Shown here piece by piece: positions 17,434 through 26,272 of a DNA stretch of 64,000 bases. The position numbers and the translations under genes were made by a program. Source of the stretch: SAR202 cluster bacterium Io17-Chloro-G6 (GTDB lineage: Bacteria > Chloroflexota > Dehalococcoidia > UBA3495). Within the stretch, counting starts at the first letter, position 1. Each line of letters opens with the position of its first letter. The DNA is taken from NCBI GenBank assembly GCA_002816585.1, contig MUCT01000003.1:1-64000 (forward strand). Reading direction: 5' to 3'. Under the pieces are notes generated by a model. The model did no database searches and was not told where the DNA came from. It saw only the letters and a program-made list of their open reading frames with translations.

Positions 17434-18032
17434 GCACAACAAATAAGAAGCCGGTCATAGTCGGCATAACCGGCGCCAGCGGAGCGGTGATGGCCCGGGC
17501 CACGGTGGACACTCTCTTGCAGCGGGACATTCCCACTGTGGCGCTCTGCTCCAACGCCGCCCGCCTGGTTTGGCAGGAGGAGTTGGGGGAGAATTTCAAT
17601 GAAACCTTGGTGGAATGGCAAGAGCACCCGGCTTTTGTCCATTACCCCATCAACGATTTGAGGGCTCCGGTGGCCAGCGGCACCTTTCCCGCCGCGGGTA
17701 TGGTGATTGTCCCGGCTAGCATGAACAGCATCGCCTCGCTGGCCGGGGGACTGTCCGGCAACTTACTCCTTCGCAGCGCGGACGTCTGTCTCAAGGAACG
17801 GCGGCCCCTGGTCTTGGTGCCCAGGGAAACTCCCCTGCACAGCATTCATCTGAATAACATGTTGACTCTCAGCCGGATGGGAGCTGTGATTGTCCCGCCC
17901 GAACCCGCCTTCTACTTGCAACCCAAAGGCATCGGCGACGTAGTGGATTTCGTTGTGGCCCGGATTTTCGTGGCCTTGGGTCTGGATGAGGCCATGCCCG
18001 CGGAGATGCAATACCACGGCCCAAGGGAATAA
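17430..18032 (+). CDS. ubiX: Flavin prenyltransferase UbiX
   Basis: A 200-aa protein that prenylates reduced FMN to make the cofactor of UbiD decarboxylases. The Rossmann-like N-terminus reads GITGASGAVMAR (from residue 12), the middle has VPASMNSIASLAGGLSGNLLLRSADVCLKE and RRPLVLVPRETPLHSIHLNNML, the classic UbiX signature. The GTG at 17430 overlaps the mqnP stop. The downstream methyltransferase begins 46 bases later. Its partner decarboxylase is at 14575. Confidence 0.94.
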   Translation: MSTTNKKPVIVGITGASGAVMARATVDTLLQRDIPTVALCSNAARLVWQEELGENFNETLVEWQEHPAFVHYPINDLRAPVASGTFPAAGMVIVPASMNSIASLAGGLSGNLLLRSADVCLKERRPLVLVPRETPLHSIHLNNMLTLSRMGAVIVPPEPAFYLQPKGIGDVVDFVVARIFVALGLDEAMPAEMQYHGPRE

Positions 18033-18078
18033 CCGGACTCTCCATCATGGCCGAAACCAGGTATGGCTGAAACTCGGC

Positions 18079-18825
18079 ATGGCTGAACTTCAGGGCGCTG
18101 AGAAGCAGCGCTATGTCGCCTCCCTTTTTTCCAGGATAGCCGGGCGTTACGACCTGATGAACGACCTGATGACCCTGGGCATGCACCGCCGTTGGAAGCG
18201 CCGAACTGCGGCGCTCGCCGTCTCCGGCCTCAGCGGCCCGGCCATCGACGTGTGCAGCGGGACCGGCGATCTGGCTTTGGAATTAGCCAGGCGCCCAGAG
18301 GTGGATCACGCTGTTGGGCTCGACTTGCTCAACGGGATGGTCTCGCGGGCCGGGCAGAAGGTTCTCGCCCGTGGATTATCGGGCTCGGTCACCATGATGA
18401 CTGGCGACGCTTTGTGCCTGCCTTTCGCAAACGGCAGTTTCGCCTGCGCAACTGCAGGGTTCAGCCTGCGGAACATGCCTGACCTGGAGAAAGCCTTGTC
18501 CGAGATGGTCCGAGTAGTTCAACCAGGTGGACGAGTGGCCATTTTGGAGTTGTCACCCATGGCCCAAGGCATCAAGTCGGTTCTTTTCCGGCCGGTCTTT
18601 CACGGCATCATTCCATTGATCGGCAAGCTGGTGGCCGGTGACCGGTCTGCCTATTCGTATCTTCCCAGATCGGTGGACCATTTCCTGGACGCCGAACGCC
18701 TTGCCAAAACACTGTCCGGCCTAGGGTTGGTTGACGTTGGTTACCGGCGTCTTGGTTTTGGAACGGTGGCCGTGCATTGGGGCCTGAAAAAAGGCGAAAC
18801 CAGCCAGGAATTCCCCGGCATTTGA
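18079..18825 (+). CDS. menG: Demethylmenaquinone methyltransferase (UbiE/MenG family)
   Basis: A 248-aa SAM-dependent methyltransferase for the last step of menaquinone synthesis. The family opening VASLFSRIAGRYDLMNDLMTLGMHRRWKRR is at residues 13-42, SAM motif I IDVCSGTGDLAL at 56-67, and GFSLRNMPDLEKALSEMVRVVQPGG in the middle. The ATG at 18079 fits the family; an ATG-rich longer frame to 17953 overlaps ubiX and lacks homology. It closes the ubiD-mqnP-ubiX-menG run. Confidence 0.93.
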   Translation: MAELQGAEKQRYVASLFSRIAGRYDLMNDLMTLGMHRRWKRRTAALAVSGLSGPAIDVCSGTGDLALELARRPEVDHAVGLDLLNGMVSRAGQKVLARGLSGSVTMMTGDALCLPFANGSFACATAGFSLRNMPDLEKALSEMVRVVQPGGRVAILELSPMAQGIKSVLFRPVFHGIIPLIGKLVAGDRSAYSYLPRSVDHFLDAERLAKTLSGLGLVDVGYRRLGFGTVAVHWGLKKGETSQEFPGI

Positions 18826-18872
18826 TCTCCCAACGAGGGCTCGCTACCGGTTATCGAATGAACGAATTGAAC

Positions 18873-18901
18873 TTGTTTCTCCCCGACCGCTAAGGTAAAC
18901 T
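18873..18901 (+). promoter_or_regulatory. Candidate promoter for prfA-prmC
   Basis: TTGTTT (18873-18878), 17 bp, TAAACT (18896-18901), 65 bases upstream of prfA. Weak hexamers; assigned by position and spacing. Confidence 0.3.
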
Positions 18902-18966
18902 GAGTTCAGGTTTTCGATATTCGAACCCCTCTCTTATCCCATATAGTTCGCTACTGAGTATCAATT

Positions 18967-20046
18967 GTGGTCACATTGGTCGACAAACTAGAGCCCGTGA
19001 TTAACCGCTACCATGAGATTGAAGAATCCATGGCGGATCCTGAGATTGCGGCTAGTTTCGAGCGTGTCCAGGAGCTGGCGCGGGAACGGGCGTCGCTGGA
19101 GAACCTGGTCAACATCGGCATCAAGTACAAAGAGTTAGTCGATGAGATAGAGGACCTGCAGTCGTTGGTTCGGGAAGGCTCGGAACCGGAACTGGTCCTG
19201 ATGGCCAAAGAAGAGATGGAGGAAGCTCAAGCCAAACTGGAAGATTTGACCCAGTCATTGCGGTTGGCCCTGTTGCCTAAGAACCCCAACGACGAACGAG
19301 ACGTGATCATAGAGATTCGAGCTGGGACCGGGGGCGCCGAGGCTGGAATTTTCGCCGCCGACCTCTACCGGGCCTATTCCCGCTACGCTGTGAACCAAGG
19401 CTGGAAGGTCGAAGTTATGGACTCCAACGCCACCGAGGTGGGTGGGTTCAACAAGATCGCTTTTGAGATACAGGGGAAAGGTGTTTTCAGCCGCATGAAG
19501 TTTGAGAGCGGCGTGCACCGCGTGCAGCGCATCCCCAACACCGAGACCCAGGGGCGGATTCATACCTCGACCGCCACCGTCGTGGTCTTGCCTGTGGTGG
19601 ACGAAGTTGAGGTGAAGATCGACCCGAACGACCTGCGGATCGATATCTTCCATGCCGGCGGGCATGGCGGGCAGAACGTCAACAAAGTTGCCACCGCTGT
19701 GCGCATCGTCCATCAGCCATCTGGCCTCACCGTGGTCTGCCAGGACGAGCGGTCTCAGTTCAAGAATAAGCAGCGCGCCATGAACATGCTCCGGTCCCGC
19801 TTGTTCGAAGCCGAGCAGAACCGGAAAGATGCTGAGATGAGCGAGACCCGCCGCTCACAGGTTAGCGGGGCCGAACGTTCGGAAAAAATTCGCACCTACA
19901 ATTACCCCCAAGACCGGGTGACTGATCATCGCAGCAATGCCAACTTCCACGATATTCCTCGCCTCATGGATGGAGGCTTGGACGACATGTTCGACCAACT
20001 GAGCGCCTGGGAAGAAGAACGCCTCCTCGGTGAAGCCGGCTCCTAA
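18967..20046 (+). CDS. prfA: Peptide chain release factor 1
   Basis: A 359-aa class I release factor for UAA/UAG. The peptidyl-tRNA hydrolysis motif GGQ is at residues 234-236, in the context HAGGHGGQNVNK; the usual residue before GGQ is Ala, here His. The anticodon-like region has RIPNTETQGRIHTSTATV, where the tripeptide P-N-T stands for the P-x-T of RF1. Start GTG at 18967. prmC, which methylates the GGQ glutamine, lies 135 bases downstream, a classic pairing. Confidence 0.94.
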   Translation: MVTLVDKLEPVINRYHEIEESMADPEIAASFERVQELARERASLENLVNIGIKYKELVDEIEDLQSLVREGSEPELVLMAKEEMEEAQAKLEDLTQSLRLALLPKNPNDERDVIIEIRAGTGGAEAGIFAADLYRAYSRYAVNQGWKVEVMDSNATEVGGFNKIAFEIQGKGVFSRMKFESGVHRVQRIPNTETQGRIHTSTATVVVLPVVDEVEVKIDPNDLRIDIFHAGGHGGQNVNKVATAVRIVHQPSGLTVVCQDERSQFKNKQRAMNMLRSRLFEAEQNRKDAEMSETRRSQVSGAERSEKIRTYNYPQDRVTDHRSNANFHDIPRLMDGGLDDMFDQLSAWEEERLLGEAGS

Positions 20047-20181
20047 GCGGCGGCGCGGCCGCGTTTCCATAGCGGCGCAGCCGCGGTACCATTCCGACGT
20101 TTCTGCGCGAACAGGTTCTGACCCGATCGAGACCTGTCTGTTCCATGAAGCCAATCCGCCTTTTAAGATGGAAAGCCGTCT

Positions 20182-21045
20182 ATGGCAGTCCTCCGTACCG
20201 TCATTCAAGATACCCACCGGAAGCTGGAAGCAGCCGGAATTCCCGACGCCCGCCTGGAGGCTGAGGTGTTTGTGATGAACGTGATGCGCATGGCGAGGCA
20301 GGCCATCTTCTCCGAGCAGGAAGCTGAGGTTTCCGAACAGCAACAGGCATCGCTGGACTCTATGTTGGAGCGCAGGTTCAGTCGTGAGCCGTTGGCCTAC
20401 ATCCTGGGGCAACGGGAATTCTACGGCATCAATGTGATGGTCACACCCGACGTGTTGATTCCGCGCCCCGAGACCGAAGGCTTGGTGGAGCATGCCCTAT
20501 TCATGGCTTTGATGGGCATGGAAACCACTGAACTTACCATTGCCGACGTTGGCACTGGCAGCGGGGCCATCGCCATCAACCTGGCCATTCACCTGCCCGC
20601 GGCGAAGATTTTTGCGGTGGACGTGGCCGACGAGGTGCTGGACGTAGCATCGTTCAACATCCGGGCTCACGGCGTTTCGGACCGCGTCAGTCTAGCAATC
20701 GGTGACCTGCTGGAAGCCGTGCCGGAGGCCGTCGACCTGATCGTGGCCAACCTGCCCTACATTCCCTCCGGCCGGATACCCACGCTTCAGCCGGAGGTTC
20801 GAATGGAACCCGCGTTGGCTCTGGACGGAGGCGACGATGGACTGGACTTGGTCCGCCGCCTTCTATCCCAGGCGAAAGACAAGCTGAAGGAGCACGGGAT
20901 CATCCTGCTGGAACTGGATCCCGAGCAGGTTCCCGTTGTGCAAGCTTTGGCCTTAAAACATTTCCCCGAGGGCGCCACCGGCGTGGAACAAGACCTGGCC
21001 GGCATGGACCGCATCCTGGCCATTCATCGGCAAGCGCCTGAATAA
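20182..21045 (+). CDS. prmC: Release factor glutamine methyltransferase
   Basis: A 287-aa protein that N5-methylates the Gln of the GGQ motif in release factors. The N-terminal helical domain ends with REPLAYILGQREFYGINVMVTPDVLIPRPETE, the family signature, then SAM motif DVGTGSGAIAINLA from residue 122. The substrate-binding motif is N190-L-P-Y rather than the common NPPY, a change in the second residue only. It follows prfA. A convergent NHL gene ends 16 bases beyond its stop. Confidence 0.93.
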   Translation: MAVLRTVIQDTHRKLEAAGIPDARLEAEVFVMNVMRMARQAIFSEQEAEVSEQQQASLDSMLERRFSREPLAYILGQREFYGINVMVTPDVLIPRPETEGLVEHALFMALMGMETTELTIADVGTGSGAIAINLAIHLPAAKIFAVDVADEVLDVASFNIRAHGVSDRVSLAIGDLLEAVPEAVDLIVANLPYIPSGRIPTLQPEVRMEPALALDGGDDGLDLVRRLLSQAKDKLKEHGIILLELDPEQVPVVQALALKHFPEGATGVEQDLAGMDRILAIHRQAPE

Positions 21046-21061
21046 ATTGAGGGTAAGACCG

Positions 21062-22546
21062 CTAAAGCCCCGTAATCTCTAACGTCGAGACCAACCCGGA
21101 GTCAATGTCGGCCACCCGGATTGCGTGATTGTTGGTGTCGGCAATGTACATCTTGCCATTGGCGAAGCTGATTCCGCTGGGCTCGGAGAACTGGGCTTGG
21201 TCCGCAGCCCCATCGATGTGGCCCGGTGAGCCGGTTCCCAAGACGGTGAAGGCGCTCCTCATGACCGGCAAAACCCGTTTGATCTTATGGTTATAGGTGT
21301 CGGTGACGTAGAGCACCCCATCGTAATGTGTGATTCCGATCGGGTGTTGCAGCCGAACGCGGTGGTCTGAGCCATCAACGTCACCGAAGATAAACAAGTC
21401 CAACCCCACGATCGTTCGTACGCTCCCCATAGGGTCGATGTCCGCCGAGCGCACGGAACTGGTCTCGCTATCAGCGAAGAACAATTTGACGCCATCAGTG
21501 GTGATACCGCAGGGCTGAGCCAACTCAGCCGTGCCCAATGGACCGTCGGTGAGGGACTCCCGCCCGTTGCCGGCGAAGGGCCTGGCCATCCCCGTATCCA
21601 AATCGAGAGACCATAGTTGGTGGATGCCGGCCATGGCGATGTAGATAACCCCATCGTGGTGTAACAGGTCGAATGGGGAGCAGAGTTCCATGGTCCGAGC
21701 GGGACGCCGGCCTTCTCTGGTGTGGCCCTGTTCACCGGTTCCCGCGATGGTCTCGACAGTGCCGGCGGCCAGGTCCACCTTGCGGATAGCGTGGTTCCCC
21801 GTATCAGCCACATAGAGGGTTTCGCCATCCAGCGCGACGCCCTGAGGGTGGTTGAAGGCGCAATCCGCGAAGCCGCCATCGGCCAGATCCTCATCCCCGC
21901 TGCCTATCACCTCTTTTACGGCTCCGCTCAGCGAGGAAATCACGATGCGGTTGTGATTGGTGTCGGCGATGAACAGGCGGTCTCCCGGACCATCGGCCAG
22001 CACTTTGCCTGGAAAGTTGAGTCCGGTGTCTTCAGTTTTCTGAAAAGTCGATGGGCGCGGTGTATGGTCCAAAATACCCTGGGCGTCGAACTCGGTCACC
22101 ATTTGGCTAATCAGCCCATCGAATGCCTCGAAGGTCATCTCTCCTTCGTGCTTACCGATGACATTGCCCAGAGGGTCGATGAACATCAGCGTGGGCCAAG
22201 CCCGGCAGGAGTATTGCTGCCACACCTGGAATTCGGAATCGTTGATCACTGGGTGTTCTAGCTGGTAGCGGCGGACGGCATTGTGCAGGTTGCCAGTGTC
22301 CTTCTCATTGGGGAACTTTGCCGAATGAACGCCGACCACGGCCAAATCCCTGGCGTACTTCTTTTCCAGTTTCCGCAACTGCGGAAATATATGGGCGCAG
22401 TTGATTCAACAGTAGGTCCAGAAGTCCAGTATCACGATCTTTCCTTTCAGGGCCTGCATTGTTGGTGGCAGGTCTGTATTGATCCACTCGAGGCCCTCGG
22501 GGAATTCGGGCGCGGCTAGCTTGCCGGCAAACGATTGGCTGCTCAT
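21062..22546 (-). CDS. Probable selenoprotein: thioredoxin-like/NHL-repeat protein with in-frame TGA at the redox site
   Basis: The ATG at 22546 opens [21 protein letters not shown] and reads through VILDFWTYC, then TGA at 22408-22406 (codon 47), then [17 protein letters not shown] and on to TAG at 21062, 494 aa in one frame. Thioredoxin-fold NHL proteins (including human NHLRC2) have FWTYCCINC here, so TGA replaces the first Cys of the CxxC pair, giving UxxC, the standard Cys/Sec exchange of redox selenoproteins. A perfect hairpin lies 25 nt after TGA (22370-22387). Residues about 20-150 are the thioredoxin domain; about 150-494 are NHL repeats forming a beta-propeller ([35 protein letters not shown]). 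A call starting at 22378 would miss the catalytic half. The alternative is a nonsense mutation; no sel genes are in the window. Confidence 0.8.
22370..22387 (-). promoter_or_regulatory. Candidate bacterial SECIS hairpin
   Basis: On the minus strand a perfect 7-bp stem (TTTCCGC/GCGGAAA) closes a four-base loop AGTT. The loop begins 25 nt after the in-frame TGA, within the 16-37 nt spacing known for bacterial SECIS elements, and has G in its first two positions as the consensus asks. It sits inside the coding sequence, as bacterial SECIS elements do. An overlapping alternative 8-bp stem begins 2 nt after TGA. Confidence 0.65.
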
Positions 22547-22635
22547 GACGCCTCCGGAATGTTCAACCGGCCGGCGGCCCAATCATGAGACTACCGGCCG
22601 GAAATACGGGTCTAACGGTAATGAGGTTGGTTCGA

Positions 22636-23160
22636 TTATGCGCCTGGAGCCGGCTCAATTGCCAGCGTTGCGTAGCGCATGAATATGGATCCCACGGGTG
22701 CGCCTAGAGGAGCGTTGGCCACCAGAACGGCGATTACGTGCTCCGTGCCTGGCACCGCCGGGTCTTCGATCAGAATGCGCTTGGGTGTGTTGTTGCCGGT
22801 TACCACCCACTTGTCCCGGTCGATGTTACCGTCGACGTAAACTTCGCCGTAGTTGTCCACATTGGTCTCGAACCAGACCCGGCCTCCGGCGACTTTCTCG
22901 CCCTTGACCTCGGCGGGAATGGTGATCTTGATGCGGTACCAGGCGAAAGTGAAACCAACGGAGCGGCGCTTCTGAATATCTGAGTCCTTCTCCCAGCCGG
23001 AATCATCGTAGTCGGCCAGCCGGGCCGGGCTATCCCCCATCTCGGCGACCAAGCCCTGATTGGACTCCCCGGGAACTATCCCAGGGGCGATCCTCCAGCC
23101 GGTGGTTTTAACGACCGCGAGGTCGGCGGGCACTTCCAGGTCCAATGCTACGCGGGGCAT
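22636..23160 (-). CDS. Galactose-binding-like (GH2 sugar-binding-domain-like) protein
   Basis: A 174-aa protein. The part from about residue 45 (DYDDSGWEKDSDIQKRR...FAWYRIKITIPAE...VWFETNVDNYGEVYVDGNID) follows the pattern of the beta-sandwich sugar-binding domain of GH2 enzymes, where a folded jelly-roll binds carbohydrate. No signal peptide and no catalytic domain are present, so it is a free-standing domain. TAGGAG precedes the ATG. It lies 25 bases downstream of a dienelactone hydrolase gene on the same strand. Function unknown. Confidence 0.6.
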   Translation of the reverse strand: MPRVALDLEVPADLAVVKTTGWRIAPGIVPGESNQGLVAEMGDSPARLADYDDSGWEKDSDIQKRRSVGFTFAWYRIKITIPAEVKGEKVAGGRVWFETNVDNYGEVYVDGNIDRDKWVVTGNNTPKRILIEDPAVPGTEHVIAVLVANAPLGAPVGSIFMRYATLAIEPAPGA

Positions 23161-23185
23161 ATCAACTCCTACATTTCCGTTTCGT

Positions 23186-23938
23186 TCATATACAGGGCGG
23201 TTCGTCGGCGTTGGAAGTCAGCGCTCTCTTTAGGTGCTTATCGAAGAAGTCCAATGTGCGCGGCCAGGACATCTCCGCCGCCGCCCTCTGGTACCGTGGC
23301 GGATTGGCCGGGTTCATGAAAGCGTGATTGGCTCCCGGATAGGTGTAGAACTGGTGCGGAACGCTGTTCTTGGACAACTCAGTATCCAGCGTCAACATGT
23401 CCTCTTGGGACGGGTTCTCGTCGATCTCCCCAAAGTGGAACAACACCGGGCACTTGATCCCTGATGTGAATGCGAAGGGAGCCTGGGTAGCGCTGCCCCA
23501 GGGGACCATAATGTTGCCACCGTAGTAGGGCACGGCGGCCTTGACCATGGGGTTGGTGGCGGCCGCCAGCCAGGTGACCCGGCCTCCCATGCAGAACCCG
23601 GTAACGCCAATGCGTTCAGAGTCCACAGAGGAGTGGCCGGTGAGGAAATCCACCGTTGCCGCGATGTCGTCGATGATCTCCGGGTCGCTCAATTGGTCCC
23701 GCTTGGACTTGCCGGAGCTCTCCACCATCTCGTCGGTGATCCGGTGAAACAAGTCGGGAGCCACGGCGGCGTAGCCCGCGCCGGCCAATTTATCGGTAAT
23801 GTCCTGGATGAACTTGTCCACGCCGCTGGCATGCTGGGCGACCACCACAGCCGGAAAGGGGCCGGAGCCGTCGGGAACACTGACGTAGACATCCATCTCG
23901 GACCCGTTCGCTGGCAATTTTTCCCAAAATGACGGCAT
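23186..23938 (-). CDS. Dienelactone hydrolase family protein (copy 1)
   Basis: A 250-aa alpha/beta hydrolase. The nucleophile elbow is GFCMGG with a Cys nucleophile, the mark of dienelactone hydrolases, with the Asp in HFGEIDENPS and the His in GANHAFMNP. Members open lactone rings of chlorinated or plain muconolactones, and broader ester substrates. A close paralogue starts upstream at 24702, with the same order of motifs, so this is a tandem duplication. The substrate is unknown. Confidence 0.9.
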   Translation of the reverse strand: MPSFWEKLPANGSEMDVYVSVPDGSGPFPAVVVAQHASGVDKFIQDITDKLAGAGYAAVAPDLFHRITDEMVESSGKSKRDQLSDPEIIDDIAATVDFLTGHSSVDSERIGVTGFCMGGRVTWLAAATNPMVKAAVPYYGGNIMVPWGSATQAPFAFTSGIKCPVLFHFGEIDENPSQEDMLTLDTELSKNSVPHQFYTYPGANHAFMNPANPPRYQRAAAEMSWPRTLDFFDKHLKRALTSNADEPPCI

Positions 23939-23973
23939 ATGGCCCCTCTCTGGTCTGATGTGAATAGGTAAGG

Positions 23974-24702
23974 TTAGGCAGAAACGGCGGCGCCCTTCAG
24001 GTGCTTGTCAAAGAAGTCGACAGTCCTGGGCCAGGCCTGGTTGGCCGACGCCTCATGGTGGCGTTCGGGGTTGGTAAAGTCCATGAACGCGTGGTTTGCG
24101 CCTTCGTAGGTGAAGAATTCATGGGGTTTACCCAGGCGGGTAAGCTCTGCGTCGAATTTGACTTTGTCATCCGGGGAAGGATTGCCGTCCAAGGAGCCAA
24201 AGTGGAAGAGCATCGGGCAGTTGATGTTGGCGGCCATCGAGAAGGGTGTGTCTCCGGGACCCCAGTTGCCCATGATATTGCCGCCGTAGAAAGGCACGGT
24301 GCATTTGAAGATGGGGTTGGTGGCGGCCATCAACCAGGCGATGCGCCCGCCCATGCAAAAACCGGTGACGCCGATACCGTCATTGTCGATGGCGGAGTTG
24401 GCGGTAAGAAAATCCACTGCGGCGTTCATGTCGGCGATGATATCGGCATCTCTCAGGTGCCCGAGGCGGTCCAATCGCGGCCCGTCCATCACTTCCTGGC
24501 TAAAGCGGTGGAACAAGTCCGGCACCACAGCCACGTATCCCGCTTCGGCCAATCGGTCGGCGATAGCTTTATCAAAATCGTCCAGCCCGCCTACATGGAA
24601 AGCAATCACGACGGCTGGATGGGGCCCCGAGCCTGAGGGAAGAGCGGCGTACATGTCCATCTCGCTGCCGCCCACGGTCAGCTTGTCAGTGAAACTAGGC
24701 AT
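23974..24702 (-). CDS. Dienelactone hydrolase family protein (copy 2)
   Basis: A 242-aa paralogue of the next gene, with the same triad: Cys in GVTGFCMGGRIAW, Asp in HFGSLDGNPSPDD and His in GANHAFMDF. The N-terminus MPSFTDKLTVGGSEMDMYAALPSGSGPHPAVV parallels copy 1. GAGGTG precedes the ATG. The two copies and the sugar-binding-like gene run in one direction with gaps of about 25-35 bases, so form a likely operon with the upstream position at this gene. Confidence 0.9.
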   Translation of the reverse strand: MPSFTDKLTVGGSEMDMYAALPSGSGPHPAVVIAFHVGGLDDFDKAIADRLAEAGYVAVVPDLFHRFSQEVMDGPRLDRLGHLRDADIIADMNAAVDFLTANSAIDNDGIGVTGFCMGGRIAWLMAATNPIFKCTVPFYGGNIMGNWGPGDTPFSMAANINCPMLFHFGSLDGNPSPDDKVKFDAELTRLGKPHEFFTYEGANHAFMDFTNPERHHEASANQAWPRTVDFFDKHLKGAAVSA

Positions 24703-24779
24703 GATGAATCACCTCATATTGCAGTTGGGTCTCGGATTGGAGAATTCTACCAGAATCAGAAGCGACAGGCATCAGTTAT

Positions 24780-26114
24780 TTAGATCAGACCGTCGGCCCG
24801 GACCGCCGCCATGGCTTCCTGGAAGGCGTTGAGGGTGTGGTCAATCTCTTTTTCGGTGTGGACGCCGGACACAAGGAAGGCGTCCCGGCCCATGAAGTCC
24901 ACACCCCGGTTCTGCATTCCGCGCTTCATGGCGGTGACCGCTGGGGATGCGGTAGTCTCAGAGATTTTTCCGTGGGACATGGTGCATATCTCCCGGTCGC
25001 AATCACAGTCGGCCAAGACCACGTGAATCATCGAGGCGATTCCGTGGGCGTGGCCCGGAATTTCCAATCGGCCCAGAACGTCGTTGAGACCAGCCTTGAG
25101 CTTGGCCGCCATGGCATCGGCCTGTTGATTGACCGGCTGGGTGGCAATCATCTCCAGGGCCACGGCGCCGGCGGCAGCGGAGAGGGGGTTTCCGTTAAAT
25201 GTGCCGGGATGGTAGACCCGGTGGGTGTTGTCCCATTCCGGGTCGTTGCGGTAGGCGATCATATCGATTATGTCAGCCTTGCCGCCGACGGCCCCTCCGG
25301 GCAATCCCCCAGCCACTATCTTGGCCATGGTCGTTAGGTCGGGCCGGATTCCGTAGCGCTCCTGAGTCCCGCCGGGAGAAGCCCGGAAGCCGGTTACGAC
25401 TTCGTCAAATATCAACACCACCCCGTTTTGGGCAGTGATCTCCCGCAGTCCCTTAAGGTAGTTGGGTGTGTCGAATGGTAGTTGGCCATAGTGGGCGCCA
25501 GTGGGCTCGAGGATGACGCCGGCGATGTCCGGGTCGCGCTGGATAACGTCTTCCACGGCGGCCAAATCTCCGGACGGCACCACAACCATGGTTCCGAGAT
25601 TGACCTCGGGGATGCCGGGGGCAGAGTGGTCGGAACCGGCCATCGCGTAGTCATGCCAGCCGTGAAAGTGGTCCTGTAGCTTGATGATCTTGTCCTTGCC
25701 GGTGAAGGCCCGCGCCAAGCGCATGGCCATCAGTGTGGCTTCGGTGCCGGAGCTATGGAACCGGAGTTTTTCGATGGAGGGCATGAGCGCTTTGATGGCG
25801 TTGGCCCAGCGAATCTCCTCCTCAGTGGAGGCGCCCAAGTGGGTGCCCCTCAGGATTTGCTTCGAGACTGCGTCGGCGATGGCGGGATGGGAATGGCCTA
25901 GCAATAACGCGCCGTGGCCCGAAACGTAGTCGATGTATTCGTTGCCGTCCACATCCCATTTGCGTGGGCCTTTGCCATGGGTCATGTACAGGGGGAAGGG
26001 CTGTGCGTAACGGGTGTCGTGTGTAACACCGCCGGGGAAGAGCTTGGAAGCTTCTATATACTTTTGGGCTGAGCCGGGGTGCTTGGCGATATAGTCCTCT
26101 AGTATCGTTGCCAT
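24780..26114 (-). CDS. Class III aminotransferase (glutamate-1-semialdehyde aminomutase-like)
   Basis: A 444-aa PLP enzyme. HSSGTEATLMAMRLARAFTGKDKIIKLQDHFHGWHDYAM near residue 110 and ILIFDEVVTGFRASPGGTQERYGIRPDLTTMAKIVAGGLPGG near residue 230-270, with the PLP Lys in MAKIVAGG, are the HemL-like signature. An insertion near residue 360 carries two Cys (DCDCDREIC), unlike HemL. HemL catalyses tetrapyrrole precursor synthesis, but this region has no other hem gene and many such paralogues are transaminases or aminomutases of other substrates. GGAGGC precedes the ATG. Confidence 0.87.
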   Translation of the reverse strand: MATILEDYIAKHPGSAQKYIEASKLFPGGVTHDTRYAQPFPLYMTHGKGPRKWDVDGNEYIDYVSGHGALLLGHSHPAIADAVSKQILRGTHLGASTEEEIRWANAIKALMPSIEKLRFHSSGTEATLMAMRLARAFTGKDKIIKLQDHFHGWHDYAMAGSDHSAPGIPEVNLGTMVVVPSGDLAAVEDVIQRDPDIAGVILEPTGAHYGQLPFDTPNYLKGLREITAQNGVVLIFDEVVTGFRASPGGTQERYGIRPDLTTMAKIVAGGLPGGAVGGKADIIDMIAYRNDPEWDNTHRVYHPGTFNGNPLSAAAGAVALEMIATQPVNQQADAMAAKLKAGLNDVLGRLEIPGHAHGIASMIHVVLADCDCDREICTMSHGKISETTASPAVTAMKRGMQNRGVDFMGRDAFLVSGVHTEKEIDHTLNAFQEAMAAVRADGLI

Positions 26115-26215
26115 CAGGCCTCCGTGGAACTAGTGTTTGCCGCTACGCCACGTAATCAGTCGAGGCGTATTGTATCCTGAACGGCTACCCCACGCCACGA
26201 CTAGCGGAGTATAAA

Positions 26216-26247
26216 AGAAGGCGTCCCGGCAAGTCGGGACGCCTTCT
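26216..26247. terminator. Hairpin terminator
   Basis: A perfect 13-bp inverted repeat with a 6-base loop, lying between the end of the MMPL gene (26273, minus strand) and the start side of the aminotransferase (26114). It is placed to end the tetR-mmpL transcript before the aminotransferase gene. Confidence 0.7.
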
Positions 26248-26272
26248 CTGTAGCACTACAGATTGGGAGATT

